Assembly: GCA_913057775.1 (NCBI GenBank)
Contig: CAJXOG010000002.1
Span: forward strand, 310,001-374,000
Source of the DNA: an uncultured Fodinibius sp.
GTDB lineage: Bacteria > Bacteroidota > Rhodothermia > Balneolales > Balneolaceae
Reading direction: 5' to 3'
DNA: 64,000 nt
Shown: piece by piece, positions 55,519-64,000 of the stretch
Numbering within the stretch: the first letter of the stretch is position 1
How the letters are laid out: each line of letters starts with the position of its first letter
The notes under the pieces: generated by a model
What the model was told of the DNA's origin: nothing
Seen by the model: the letters and a program-made list of their open reading frames with translations, nothing else
The model's database searches: none
Program-made: the position numbers and the translations under genes

Positions 55519-56166
55519 ATGAATAATTCGAGTAATTTAAATGACACCGAATCCACAGATCGGATTATGTTCGAACGCCAGCTTTGGGGAGAGGAATATG
55601 AGCGAGTAATGGGATTGGATGAAGTGGGTCGGGGATGTCTTTCAGGACCGGTGGTAGCGGCGGGCGTTATTTTTGAGCCGGGAACTTTTGTTGAGGCGAT
55701 TCGTGACAGTAAAAAACTCACCCTTGGTGAGCGCAAACAACTAAAAGAGCAAATCAAAAAAGAGGCATTGTATTGGACTATCCAATGGTGTAGCCCTACC
55801 GAGATTGACGAGCTAAATATCTTGCATGCATCTATTAAAGCGATGACAAAATGTGCCGAAGCTGACGGTGCCAATCCGGATTACCTGCTTGTTGATGGGA
55901 ATCGGTTTAGTTCTGGTTTATGCCCGCACAAATGTATTGTTGGGGGAGATGACCGGTCGATGAGTATTGCCGCGGCCTCAATCATTGCAAAGGTATATCG
56001 TGATGAGTTGATGATTGAACTGCACCAAGAATATCCTCATTATGGCTGGGATACAAATGTAGGGTATCCCACCGCCAAGCATTTCGAGGGCTTAAAGAAG
56101 CACGGAGCCACAAAATTTCATCGACAGAGTTTCAACTTGCGAACTGATAAGCAGTTAGATGATTAA
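55519..56166 (+). CDS. rnhB: ribonuclease HII
   Basis: Removes RNA from RNA/DNA hybrids and single ribonucleotides from DNA. The 215 residues show the catalytic GLDEVGRG (about 32-39), the SKKL motif, LLVDGN with the second aspartate, and the DDRSMSIAAASIIAKV block with the third acidic residue. It is the type 2 enzyme. It lies between the divergent VWA gene and the convergent rodA, with its stop two bases before the rodA stop codon. Confidence 0.96.
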   Translation: MNNSSNLNDTESTDRIMFERQLWGEEYERVMGLDEVGRGCLSGPVVAAGVIFEPGTFVEAIRDSKKLTLGERKQLKEQIKKEALYWTIQWCSPTEIDELNILHASIKAMTKCAEADGANPDYLLVDGNRFSSGLCPHKCIVGGDDRSMSIAAASIIAKVYRDELMIELHQEYPHYGWDTNVGYPTAKHFEGLKKHGATKFHRQSFNLRTDKQLDD

Positions 56167-56168
56167 AC

Positions 56169-57419
56169 TTATCGGTAGATGCTGAACTGCCGCTTGTAGA
56201 AATCGAGATTTAAACAAATCCCCAACATCAGGGTGTTGGTGATGAGCGCGGAACCTCCATAGCTAATAAAAGGCAGGGGAATACCAATAACGGGTAATAA
56301 GCCGGTGGCCGATCCCACATTGATAAAGAAATGAGCGAAGAAAACAGTTAGGACTCCCACCATCACCAGCTGGGCAAAGGGATGCCTATGGACCGCTGCC
56401 ATTTGCAGTAATCGTAATGTAAGCGCAAGTAGTAGCAGAACAGTAAATCCAGCGCCAATAAAGCCGAACTCCTCTCCAATCACGCAGAAAATAAAGTCGG
56501 TCCACTGCTCGGGTAAAAAGCGAAGCTGGGTTTGAGTACCCTCAAGGAAACCTTTGCCGTAAATTCCGCCTGATCCTATTGCTGTTTTGGCTTGGATGAC
56601 GTTCCAGCCTGCGCCCTGGGGATCAAAAGAAGGATTTGTAAACGCTTCTATCCGGGCACGCTGATGCGGCTGCAATACTTGATTTAGGGCAACCTGAATA
56701 CCAATGACAAGTAAAACTCCGGTAACAAATGAGGTGAATGTTAACCATGTTCGCCGCTGGATCATAAAAATTGCCAGTGTGATAATTATTGCGGCAACAA
56801 GCCCCCAGTACCATGATATAATAGTGAGGTACCCTATGATGGCCGGAGAAATTATAAATAATGAAATGCCGTAAGGCAGTCCTGACCAAAAAAGTACTAC
56901 CGGTATTAATGCAAAAAAGATAATAGCCGTACCCATATCGTTTTGAAGAATAACCAGAAAGGCTGGTACGACGATAAGGGAAACAGCAATAATTGCAGAT
57001 TTTAAATTTTCTGCTGATATATTACGGCGGCTGGTCAAATAATTAGCTACGGCAAGTATAGTGGCGATTTTCATCACTTCACTCACTTGCAAGTTAAACG
57101 GTCCCAGTACAAGCCAGCTTCTGGCACCGTTTACTTCCTTTCCGATTAAGAGCGTGAGTATCATTAACAAGATACCCAGTCCGTAAAATACGTAGGATCC
57201 CTCCTGAAAGGTGCGTGGGTTTATAAATTGAAGTCCTATTAAAAGTAATACAGCAATGCCAAAAGAGATCAGTTGTTTGTAAAAATTAAATTGGATATAG
57301 CTGGGTAGAAACTCAGCCACAGGACCTTGCGTAGCACTGTAGATAGCTACCAATCCCACGGCAATAAGGCTTGCCCATATTAAAACCAGCGACCAGCTAA
57401 GTTCCTTGAGATTGATCAT
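56169..57419 (-). CDS. rodA: peptidoglycan glycosyltransferase RodA (SEDS)
   Basis: SEDS-family polymerase of glycan strands during elongation, with about ten membrane helices in 416 residues. Signatures are NDMGTAIIFFALIPVVLFWSG (about 160-180), the LRFLPEQWTDFIFCVIGEEFG block (about 294-314) and the final PFISYGGSALI. It overlaps the mrdA end by 23 bases, so polymerase and its transpeptidase partner are made together. Last gene of the mre cluster. Confidence 0.95.
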   Translation of the reverse strand: MINLKELSWSLVLIWASLIAVGLVAIYSATQGPVAEFLPSYIQFNFYKQLISFGIAVLLLIGLQFINPRTFQEGSYVFYGLGILLMILTLLIGKEVNGARSWLVLGPFNLQVSEVMKIATILAVANYLTSRRNISAENLKSAIIAVSLIVVPAFLVILQNDMGTAIIFFALIPVVLFWSGLPYGISLFIISPAIIGYLTIISWYWGLVAAIIITLAIFMIQRRTWLTFTSFVTGVLLVIGIQVALNQVLQPHQRARIEAFTNPSFDPQGAGWNVIQAKTAIGSGGIYGKGFLEGTQTQLRFLPEQWTDFIFCVIGEEFGFIGAGFTVLLLLALTLRLLQMAAVHRHPFAQLVMVGVLTVFFAHFFINVGSATGLLPVIGIPLPFISYGGSALITNTLMLGICLNLDFYKRQFSIYR

Positions 57420-59268
57420 CTATATTTTCTTCCTCTTCTTCATCGGTTGTTTGTTTTCTGGGCTCAAAAGTTTTCACATAGTTGTACACATACGATCGAT
57501 CTATTTCTCCGGTCAAGTATTGTTCAATTAGGAGAGAGGCAATCGGGGCAGCAGAAATGGAACCATAGCCTCCGTTTTCAACGAGAACAGCAATAGCAAT
57601 TTTAGGATCATCTACTGGGGCAAAACTAATAAACCAGCCATGATCCTGCCCATGCGGATTTTGGGCCGTCCCTGTTTTTCCAGCAACTTTAACGCTGTCC
57701 AGATCCGCATAATAACGACCACTGCCATCGGTAACAACTCTTCGCATACCATTTTTTACAACTGCTATTTCGTCACGATCGACCCAGTTAATTTTTTCTT
57801 TTTTGGGATTGGTTAACATCATCGTCCCATCATTTTCTCGAATTGCACTAACAAAGTGGGGTTGGATCTTATATCCGCCATTTCCAATTTGTGCAGCTAC
57901 TAATGCCATTTGCAGTGGAGATACGGCTACAAATCCTTGACCAACACCCAAGCTAAGTTGATCGCCAATTCCCCATTGGCCCTCTCCCAGCACACGATTT
58001 AAAAAAGTACTGTCCGGAATGGTCCCTGTTACTTCGTTGGGAATATCGATGTTATTGTACTGTCCCAATCCAAACGATGTAGCTAATTCGTGCCATTTAT
58101 CAAGACCTTTTTGGGTAGCAATTTTATCCATCAGCCAAAAGAAAAAGGTATTGCTGGATTCTTGGAGTGCCTTACCCACGTTATATTTACCGGGATCGGC
58201 CAAGTCGTTATATCGGCGTCCACGGGAGTAGTATCCTGGATTATTAATTTCTGTTTCCGGTGTGATAATTCCGAGCTCCAATCCCATCAGGGCCATAAGC
58301 GGTTTAAAGGTAGAGCCGGGTGGTTGTTTGCCTGATACTGCACGATTGTATAGCGGATTGGTAGTGTCGGCATTGATGCTATCCCAATATGTTTTATCGA
58401 GACGTCCTGATAGTTTTCTAATATCATACTCTGGAGCACTTACCATGCTTAGTACAGCCCCGTTATCCGGATTTAATGCTACAACGGCGCCCTGTTTGCC
58501 TTGCATAAGATCCTCAGCCAATAGCTGTAGTTCGGTATCAATGGTTGTGTATAAATCTGATCCTTTCTTAGGACTCTCATCTATAGCACCATCCTGATAC
58601 GATCCCATATTTTGTCCCATGGCATTAACTTGGATAAACTTGGTACCAAGGGTGCCTCGCAGCTGTTCTTCGTAGGCCATTTCAAGACCACTTTTGCCAG
58701 TTTTATCACCAAGATGATAACTTTGTGTTCTCAGATATTCTTCTTTGGATACTTCCCGCAAATATCCCAAAATGTGAGAAGCCTGAAGGCTGTCTACTGG
58801 ATAATCGCGTTTGCTCTCGATTTGGTGACCTACACCCGGGAGCTGCCAAATACTTTCTTGAATGATGGAAAATGTTTCAAAATTGACTTCAGTAAAAATA
58901 CGGGATGATCGATAATAGGAATAGTCTCGGGCCTCTTGTACTCTTTTTTCAACCTCTTCTACCGGCACATCCATAAGTTCAGCCAGAATGGGGGTATTTT
59001 TGGGATCGTAACTGGCCGGGGTTACGGTTATGGTATAAATTGGTTGGTTATCAACGATCAGGTTGCCATTGCGATCGTAGATCAATCCCCGGGCGGGATT
59101 GATAACTTCTTGCCGAAGCGAGTTTTCTCGACTGAGGGGATTATAGGTATCATAGTCAAGTATTTGTAGCTGGAATAGCCGACCTAAAATGATAATTCCC
59201 AAAACAATAATACATACCTGTAGTACCCGGAGGGAGGTCTTGGTACGAATTTTTTTTCGGGATTGCAT
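57397..59268 (-). CDS. mrdA: penicillin-binding protein 2
   Basis: Transpeptidase of the elongasome. One N-terminal anchor helix (about 13-34), a dimerisation/pedestal region, then the transpeptidase domain. The active-site SxxK is Ser319-Thr-Phe-Lys322 (PPGSTFKPL), the SxN is at 371-373 (ESSNTFF), and the KTG triad follows in VAGKTGTAQNP. The 623 residues are standard. A short acidic tail follows (EEEEENIDD). Four bases separate it from mreD. All catalytic motifs are intact. Confidence 0.95.
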   Translation of the reverse strand: MQSRKKIRTKTSLRVLQVCIIVLGIIILGRLFQLQILDYDTYNPLSRENSLRQEVINPARGLIYDRNGNLIVDNQPIYTITVTPASYDPKNTPILAELMDVPVEEVEKRVQEARDYSYYRSSRIFTEVNFETFSIIQESIWQLPGVGHQIESKRDYPVDSLQASHILGYLREVSKEEYLRTQSYHLGDKTGKSGLEMAYEEQLRGTLGTKFIQVNAMGQNMGSYQDGAIDESPKKGSDLYTTIDTELQLLAEDLMQGKQGAVVALNPDNGAVLSMVSAPEYDIRKLSGRLDKTYWDSINADTTNPLYNRAVSGKQPPGSTFKPLMALMGLELGIITPETEINNPGYYSRGRRYNDLADPGKYNVGKALQESSNTFFFWLMDKIATQKGLDKWHELATSFGLGQYNNIDIPNEVTGTIPDSTFLNRVLGEGQWGIGDQLSLGVGQGFVAVSPLQMALVAAQIGNGGYKIQPHFVSAIRENDGTMMLTNPKKEKINWVDRDEIAVVKNGMRRVVTDGSGRYYADLDSVKVAGKTGTAQNPHGQDHGWFISFAPVDDPKIAIAVLVENGGYGSISAAPIASLLIEQYLTGEIDRSYVYNYVKTFEPRKQTTDEEEEENIDDQSQGT

Positions 59269-59272
59269 TGGA

Positions 59273-59743
59273 TTAGTTTGTTCTAAATAATTGAATAAAA
59301 CTTGCTACAAAAGCAGTATACAGGCTACTGCCAATTAGGTGCCGCCAGAAATACTGTTCTCCGGTATAACTTTGAATAGCAACATTGAGCCCAAGAAATA
59401 TGAGATTATGGATCAAAGCTGCAATAGCAATAGTTAAAAAAACCTGTCCAATCAGTAATTGTTTTTTTGATCCCCTTGGGATAAAATTATAGCTCATGAA
59501 TACTAACAACGTTTTTGAAAACATATTTAGTCCCCATAAATCGAGCATGGCATCTTGTAAAAATCCCAATCCTGCAGCCATAAGTAAAGCAGCTGTTCGG
59601 TCTTTGCGGGCCATATACCACACCAAAAATATAAGTACCAGATCGGGCTGGACCTGCATGATTTTAAGATGCCGAAAAAGCATAACTTGAATCAAGAGGA
59701 AGGCAAACCCAATGCCAAAATTTTTAAAACGTTCAGGACTCAT
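59273..59743 (-). CDS. mreD: rod shape-determining protein MreD
   Basis: Small inner-membrane subunit of the elongasome. The 156 residues contain four to five hydrophobic helices with the MreD pattern QPDLVLIFLVWYMARKDRTAALLMAAGLGFLQDA. Sequence similarity in this family is low, so position between mreC and mrdA is the main support. It overlaps mreC by four bases (ATGA). Confidence 0.9.
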   Translation of the reverse strand: MSPERFKNFGIGFAFLLIQVMLFRHLKIMQVQPDLVLIFLVWYMARKDRTAALLMAAGLGFLQDAMLDLWGLNMFSKTLLVFMSYNFIPRGSKKQLLIGQVFLTIAIAALIHNLIFLGLNVAIQSYTGEQYFWRHLIGSSLYTAFVASFIQLFRTN

Positions 59744-60582
59744 TGTAAAAGATTTTCATAATCTTCATTCAGTTTTTTGATGGTAGTATCAGGCTTAAAT
59801 TTTACAATAAAGCCTTCGGCAATCTCAAACAGGTTTACAAATGGCTCAATATACACACGTTGGGTTTCTTTACCTTCCTGTGGTTCGGTTCGCAGTACTT
59901 TCCCGATGGGAATATCAGGCGGAAATTGGTTACTGTATCCTGAAGTAACCACAACTTCGCCAGTGTCAACATCAGTGGTTTGAGGAACATAATTAAGCTG
60001 TAGCTCTTTTTTGCTTTCACCATCCCAGGAAACTATACCGTAGGCATTGGATTGCTGGAGTTTGGCACTAACCCGAAACAGCGTATTATAATAGGGCATT
60101 ATTTGTGAATAGCCGTTCGCTGTTAAGATTACTTTGCCGACAAGGCCTTCGGATGATACCATTGGCATGCCATTGGTAATTCCTTCTTCTTTTCCAGCAT
60201 CTACGGTAAGAGAGTTGGTAACCTGATTAAGTTCTTTGCCCACTATTTGAACCGGATATAGACTCAAGTTACTCTCACTGCTGAATTGCAGTAACTCCCG
60301 AAGCTGTTCGTTACGCTGCTCTGCTGCTCTGAGACGGCTCAGCTCATCTAAAAGTAATACATTTTGTTTCCGAAGATAGGTGTTCGTTTTTAGAGCCTGT
60401 CGATATACCCGAACATTTGAGAGAGGTTCTTCCAGATAGCTAAAAATTGTTATTGATGCTTTGCGCAGGTTATTGAGCCCACCTTGGTATCGTCCAATCA
60501 TCAACGCAACAGCAAAAATCAGAATGAGCGCTGTTATTATATGATCTTTCGCATCAGCTATGCTGGGAAGTTTGAATCGCAT
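59740..60582 (-). CDS. mreC: rod shape-determining protein MreC
   Basis: Periplasmic scaffold linking MreB, PBP2 and RodA. An N-terminal anchor helix (about 14-32) is followed by a coiled coil (about 60-100) and paired beta-barrel domains (about 110-260). The GKELNQVTNSLTVDAGKEEGI and GLVGKVILTANGYSQIMP segments are diagnostic. The 280 residues are typical. It starts 15 bases after mreB. Confidence 0.95.
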   Translation of the reverse strand: MRFKLPSIADAKDHIITALILIFAVALMIGRYQGGLNNLRKASITIFSYLEEPLSNVRVYRQALKTNTYLRKQNVLLLDELSRLRAAEQRNEQLRELLQFSSESNLSLYPVQIVGKELNQVTNSLTVDAGKEEGITNGMPMVSSEGLVGKVILTANGYSQIMPYYNTLFRVSAKLQQSNAYGIVSWDGESKKELQLNYVPQTTDVDTGEVVVTSGYSNQFPPDIPIGKVLRTEPQEGKETQRVYIEPFVNLFEIAEGFIVKFKPDTTIKKLNEDYENLLQ

Positions 60583-60597
60583 TCACCTTCTCTGGGT

Positions 60598-61650
60598 TTA
60601 AGAAATGACAGTTCTGTAATATTCGATATCTTCAAGAATCGCTCCCGTTCCGCGTACTACCGCCGTCAGTGGATCTTCGGCAATATGAACAGGAAGGTCA
60701 GTAGTTTCTATAATTAATTTATCCAGATTTTTGAGTTTGGCACCTCCACCGGTTAGCATAATACCACGATCAAGGATATCAGCTGAAAGTTCGGGAGGAG
60801 TTTGCTCGAGCGATTTTGTGATAGATTCTACAATAGTGTTAACGGATTCTGAAATTGCTTCCCGAACGTCTTTCGAAGAAACGTGACGAATTCGGGGAAC
60901 ACCGTTGACTAGATCACGTCCTTTGGTTTCCATATCCAGCTCCTCATCTAACGGAGCCGCAGAACCAATTTCACACTTTATCTTTTCTGCTGTACGTTCG
61001 CCAATTAGCAGGTTATGATTGCGCCGGAAGTAATTGATGATATCGTCATTAAGCTCATCACCGCCCAGGCGGACAGATTGGGCATATACAATACCTGAAA
61101 GGGCTATGACGGCAATTTCGGTAGTACCGCCGCCGATATCCACAATCATATTCCCAATGGGTTCATGGACATTGAGGCCAATTCCAATGGCGGCTGCCAT
61201 CGGTTCGTCAACCAAGTGAACTTCTTTGGCTCCGGCATGTTCGGCACTGTCACGAACGGCTCTCCGTTCTACTTCAGTAATGCCGCTGGGCACGCATACA
61301 ACCATCTGGCGCGTGCTTGAATACCATTTCATTTTAACCTTGTCAATCATCCCTCGGATCATCTGTTCGGCTACTTCGAAATCGGCAATGACTCCATCGC
61401 GGAGCGGGCGAACAGTACGAATATTTTTGTGCGTTTTTTCGTGCATCAGTCGGGCTTCGTGACCTGTTGCTACCGGCTCATTTTGTGAGTTCAGTGCTAC
61501 GATAGAAGGTTCGTTTAGTACAATACCTTCGCCGCGCGAGTAGATGAGTGTGTTAGCAGTTCCGAGGTCAATAGCAATATCAGTATATAGCCAATCAAAC
61601 CAGCCTGCATTTTGCTGATCTTTCTTCTTTTTAGATGCGTGTTTATCCAT
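60598..61650 (-). CDS. mreB: cell-shape actin homologue MreB
   Basis: Bacterial actin that guides side-wall synthesis. The phosphate-1 loop AIDLGTANTLIY is at about residues 26-37, phosphate 2 in VDIGGGTTEIAVI near 170, and the adenosine motif MLTGGGAKLKNLD near 301. The 350 residues include a basic, polar N-terminal extension of about 20 (MDKHASKKKKDQQNA) before the membrane-binding amphipathic part FDWLYTDI. First gene of the five-gene shape operon; purH lies 133 bases upstream on the same strand. Confidence 0.97.
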   Translation of the reverse strand: MDKHASKKKKDQQNAGWFDWLYTDIAIDLGTANTLIYSRGEGIVLNEPSIVALNSQNEPVATGHEARLMHEKTHKNIRTVRPLRDGVIADFEVAEQMIRGMIDKVKMKWYSSTRQMVVCVPSGITEVERRAVRDSAEHAGAKEVHLVDEPMAAAIGIGLNVHEPIGNMIVDIGGGTTEIAVIALSGIVYAQSVRLGGDELNDDIINYFRRNHNLLIGERTAEKIKCEIGSAAPLDEELDMETKGRDLVNGVPRIRHVSSKDVREAISESVNTIVESITKSLEQTPPELSADILDRGIMLTGGGAKLKNLDKLIIETTDLPVHIAEDPLTAVVRGTGAILEDIEYYRTVIS

Positions 61651-61783
61651 GATTATGTTGTGTAGATGAGCTAATTGTAATCAAGTTGATCGCCTGAATA
61701 ATTTCAAAGAATGAAAATACAATTTTGTACGTCTATTTGCGAATTAATCAGGATTAAAAGTAAAAACCAAATTGTTGATTATT

Positions 61784-63364
61784 TTAGTGTCTGAAATGTC
61801 TGTTGCCGGTAAAGACCATAGCCATATTTAGCTTGTCAGCAGCTTCAATTACTTCTTCATCGCGAATACTGCCACCCGGTTGGATTACACAGCTTGCACC
61901 TGCTTTGGCCGCAGCTTCAACACCGTCTGCAAATGGGAAAAAGGCATCTGAGGCAATGGCTGTGCCTTCCAGTGAAAGCCCTTCTTGCTTAGCTTTAGAA
62001 ATTGCAATTTCTGATGCTTCGACGCGGCTTGTTTGTCCTGTGCCTATGCCAATTGTTTGCCCATCTCTTGCATATACAATGGCATTCGATTTAACATGTT
62101 TTACAACTTTCCAGGAAAATAGCAGGTCTTCGATTTCTTGGTCTGTTGGTTTTCTTTCCGTAACGGTTTTTAAGTCTTCTCTACCGATAGTTTTAATATC
62201 TGCATATTGGCTTAATGCTCCACCAAAAATCGATTTGAACCGAATATTTTGGTCAGTATTCGGAAGCTTTTTGATTCGTATGAGTCTTCGGTTTTTCTTT
62301 TGCTGAAGCAGTTCTAACGCTTCTGGGCTAAAAGATGGGGCAATAATGATTTCGGTAAAGATTTCATTGATTTTTTGGGCTATATCGATATCTAACTCCT
62401 TATTTACTATTACAATACCGCCAAAAGGAGACATGGTATCAGTAGCAAAAGCTTTGTCCCAGGTATTATTAAGTTTATCGGAGACTGCTACGCCACAGGG
62501 GACTGTGTGCTTGAAAATTGCACATGCTGGCTTATCATTCCAAAAGTCGCTGATGAGATTCAAGGCAGCATCGACATCCGTAAAGTTATTATAGCTAAGC
62601 TGCTTCCCGTGAAAACAGTCAATAAACTCGTTTTGTTTGCCGTACACTGCTGCTTTTTGATGCGGATTCTCACCGTATCTAAGCGTTTGTGACTTTGGCA
62701 GTGAAATATTTAGCTGTTGAGGTAATTCTTCATCATTGGCTTCCAGATTGTTAAAATAGTTGCCAATTGTTGCATCATAATGGGCTGTATGATTAAATGC
62801 TGTAGTAGCCCACTGCCGGCGTTTTTTAAATGAAATTTCTGCGTGTTCTGTAAGTTCTTTGGAAAACTCGTTGTATTGTTTTGGGGATGTCAATACACAA
62901 ACATGTGCAAAATTTTTAGCTGCTGCACGAATCATCGTTGGTCCGCCAATATCAATATTTTCAGTCGCAATAGCAGGGTTGCAATCGGGATCTGAAATTG
63001 TTTCTTCAAAAGGATATAAGTTGACTACAACTAATTCAATGGGATCAATATTTAAGCGATTCATCTCATCCACATCGGATTGATGACTGGTTCGCCCCAA
63101 TATTCCTCCATGAATGATGGGATGAAGCGTTTTGACCCGTCCGTCGAGGCACTCCTCAAAACCGGTAATGTTACTGACATCGGTTACAGGAATCTCAGCC
63201 TCACGAATTTTCTTTGCCGTTCCTCCGGTAGAAATAATTTCTACATCTGATTGATGTAACTGCCGTGCAAGTTTAATAATGCCTGTTTTATTTGAAACAG
63301 AGAGAATTGCTCTTTTAACTTTTAGTGGGTTTTTGGGGAGAGAGTCGAGGGGTTGTAGTGCCAC
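61784..63364 (-). CDS. purH: bifunctional AICAR formyltransferase / IMP cyclohydrolase
   Basis: Last two steps of purine synthesis. The N-terminal IMP cyclohydrolase (about 1-200, RAILSVSNKTGIIKLARQL then STGGTAKKI) is followed by the AICAR transformylase (about 215-526). Diagnostic parts are LRYGENPHQKAAVYG, the AIFKHTVPCGVA loop with the catalytic Lys-His pair, and SDAFFPFADGVEAAAKAG. The C-terminus NRHFRH is complete. Length 526 is typical. purN lies 14 bases upstream, so they are co-transcribed. Confidence 0.97.
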   Translation of the reverse strand: MALQPLDSLPKNPLKVKRAILSVSNKTGIIKLARQLHQSDVEIISTGGTAKKIREAEIPVTDVSNITGFEECLDGRVKTLHPIIHGGILGRTSHQSDVDEMNRLNIDPIELVVVNLYPFEETISDPDCNPAIATENIDIGGPTMIRAAAKNFAHVCVLTSPKQYNEFSKELTEHAEISFKKRRQWATTAFNHTAHYDATIGNYFNNLEANDEELPQQLNISLPKSQTLRYGENPHQKAAVYGKQNEFIDCFHGKQLSYNNFTDVDAALNLISDFWNDKPACAIFKHTVPCGVAVSDKLNNTWDKAFATDTMSPFGGIVIVNKELDIDIAQKINEIFTEIIIAPSFSPEALELLQQKKNRRLIRIKKLPNTDQNIRFKSIFGGALSQYADIKTIGREDLKTVTERKPTDQEIEDLLFSWKVVKHVKSNAIVYARDGQTIGIGTGQTSRVEASEIAISKAKQEGLSLEGTAIASDAFFPFADGVEAAAKAGASCVIQPGGSIRDEEVIEAADKLNMAMVFTGNRHFRH

Positions 63365-63378
63365 GATTGAAAGTGTAA

Positions 63379-63981
63379 TTAAGAATTAGATTTATTATTG
63401 ATCTGTCTAGCTAATTTTGCAATTATTTTGGGAAATAATTTATGCTCTTCTTTTAAAATTCGTTTGGCCAAGGTCTCGGCGTCATCTGATTTTTTTACCG
63501 GAACTTTTCGTTGTCCCAAAATGGGTCCCTGATCATATTCTTCGGTAACGATATGTACTGTGCAACCCGATGTTGTTTCTTTATTATCAATTACTGCTCT
63601 GTGCACTTTCATCCCATAAAATCCTTTACCTCCATACTTCGGTAATAGGGAAGGGTGGATATTTACAATGCGATTCTTGTACTCATCAATTATTTCTACC
63701 GGGATTTTGATCATATAACCTGCCAGGACAATAAGCTGTGTATCCCATTTTTTAAGCTGGCTGAGCAGGGCTTCAACATATTTGAGATGGGAGGAAAAGT
63801 CGGAGGGAGTTAAATATTTGTGATCAATACTGTGTGTTTGAGCGCGTTCAATGGCTTGGATGCCTTTTTTATTAGTGATAAGACCGGCAATGCGTCCATT
63901 AATCTGGCCGCTTTCGACAGCATCTATAAGAGCTTGAAAATTTGTACCCGATCCCGAGGCAAATACTACAATATTAATCAA
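63379..63981 (-). CDS. purN: phosphoribosylglycinamide formyltransferase
   Basis: Formylates GAR in purine synthesis using 10-formyl-THF. The phosphate loop FASGSGTNFQ (about 7-16), the catalytic NIHPSLLPKYGGKG stretch with Asn and His (about 107-120), and the DQGPILGQ region with the aspartate (about 149-156) are all present. The start codon read here is TTG (63979-63981), two codons before where the E. coli protein begins. The gene is complete at 200 residues and sits 19 bases from the window edge, so further upstream pur genes cannot be seen. Confidence 0.94.
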   Translation of the reverse strand: MINIVVFASGSGTNFQALIDAVESGQINGRIAGLITNKKGIQAIERAQTHSIDHKYLTPSDFSSHLKYVEALLSQLKKWDTQLIVLAGYMIKIPVEIIDEYKNRIVNIHPSLLPKYGGKGFYGMKVHRAVIDNKETTSGCTVHIVTEEYDQGPILGQRKVPVKKSDDAETLAKRILKEEHKLFPKIIAKLARQINNKSNS

Positions 63982-64000
63982 GATAAAGGAGCAAAATAGT

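Overview
The window is ordinary bacterial chromosome: 57 protein genes packed tightly on both strands, with no tRNA, rRNA, CRISPR array, insertion sequence or phage gene that I can recognise. Base composition is moderately AT-rich. Several features point to a Gram-negative of the Bacteroidota/Rhodothermota/Balneolota (FCB) side: BamA followed by three OmpH/Skp-type chaperones, lipoboxes and outer-membrane style exports, DUF1343 and DUF4412 proteins, a 260-residue RskA-type anti-sigma protein, weak Shine-Dalgarno sequences and frequent non-ATG starts. The acidic proteins and an Na+/solute symporter would fit a marine or moderately halophilic Balneola/Fodinibius-like organism. That placement is an inference from gene content, not from a marker comparison.

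Layout. 1-9.2 kb: acetyl-CoA synthetase, two small membrane proteins, alanine dehydrogenase, rsmA, groES-groEL with a long repeat-containing leader, and a sodium/solute symporter. 9.2-15.4 kb (minus strand): oxyR, a TerC/Alx-type membrane protein, a four-helix membrane protein, a metallo-beta-lactamase-fold exonuclease, an ATP-dependent DNA ligase and a helix-hairpin-helix glycosylase-like protein, closely spaced or overlapping. This looks like an oxidative-stress and DNA-repair operon and is the most interesting part of the window. 15.5-22.5 kb: acylphosphatase, 2',3'-cyclic phosphodiesterase, alpha/beta hydrolase, YjbQ, then a glycerophosphodiesterase with two small membrane proteins, rlmB, an unknown polytopic membrane protein, namZ and ndk. 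22.6-30.4 kb: a multidomain class III adenylate cyclase, mgsA with a SPATA20-like thioredoxin-fold protein, a membrane metallophosphoesterase, an orphan anti-sigma protein and a DUF4412 protein. 30.5-38.4 kb: mnmA, an HNH protein, glutamate dehydrogenase, an RsbW-like ATPase, thioredoxin and dnaE.

38.5-54.3 kb is one long plus-strand run: pyrG, NUDIX, an amidohydrolase lipoprotein, nadE, a LysM lytic transglycosylase, a C-terminal processing protease, a PHP phosphoesterase, ribH, uppS, bamA and three ompH genes, closed by a strong terminator. It mixes nucleotide and cofactor synthesis with envelope biogenesis. From 54.3 kb to the end: a VWA protein, rnhB, the cell-shape operon mreB-mreC-mreD-mrdA-rodA on the minus strand, and purN-purH upstream of it.

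Points worth a second look are the oxyR-led repair cluster with its unusual ligase motif I and a glycosylase lacking the expected catalytic aspartate, a sigma-54-like element and repeated heptamers before groESL, a cyclase fused to an SRPBCC-like domain and a zinc ribbon, tandem triplication of ompH, a string of GTG/TTG starts around bamA, and a degenerate REP-like inverted repeat near 27.3 kb.
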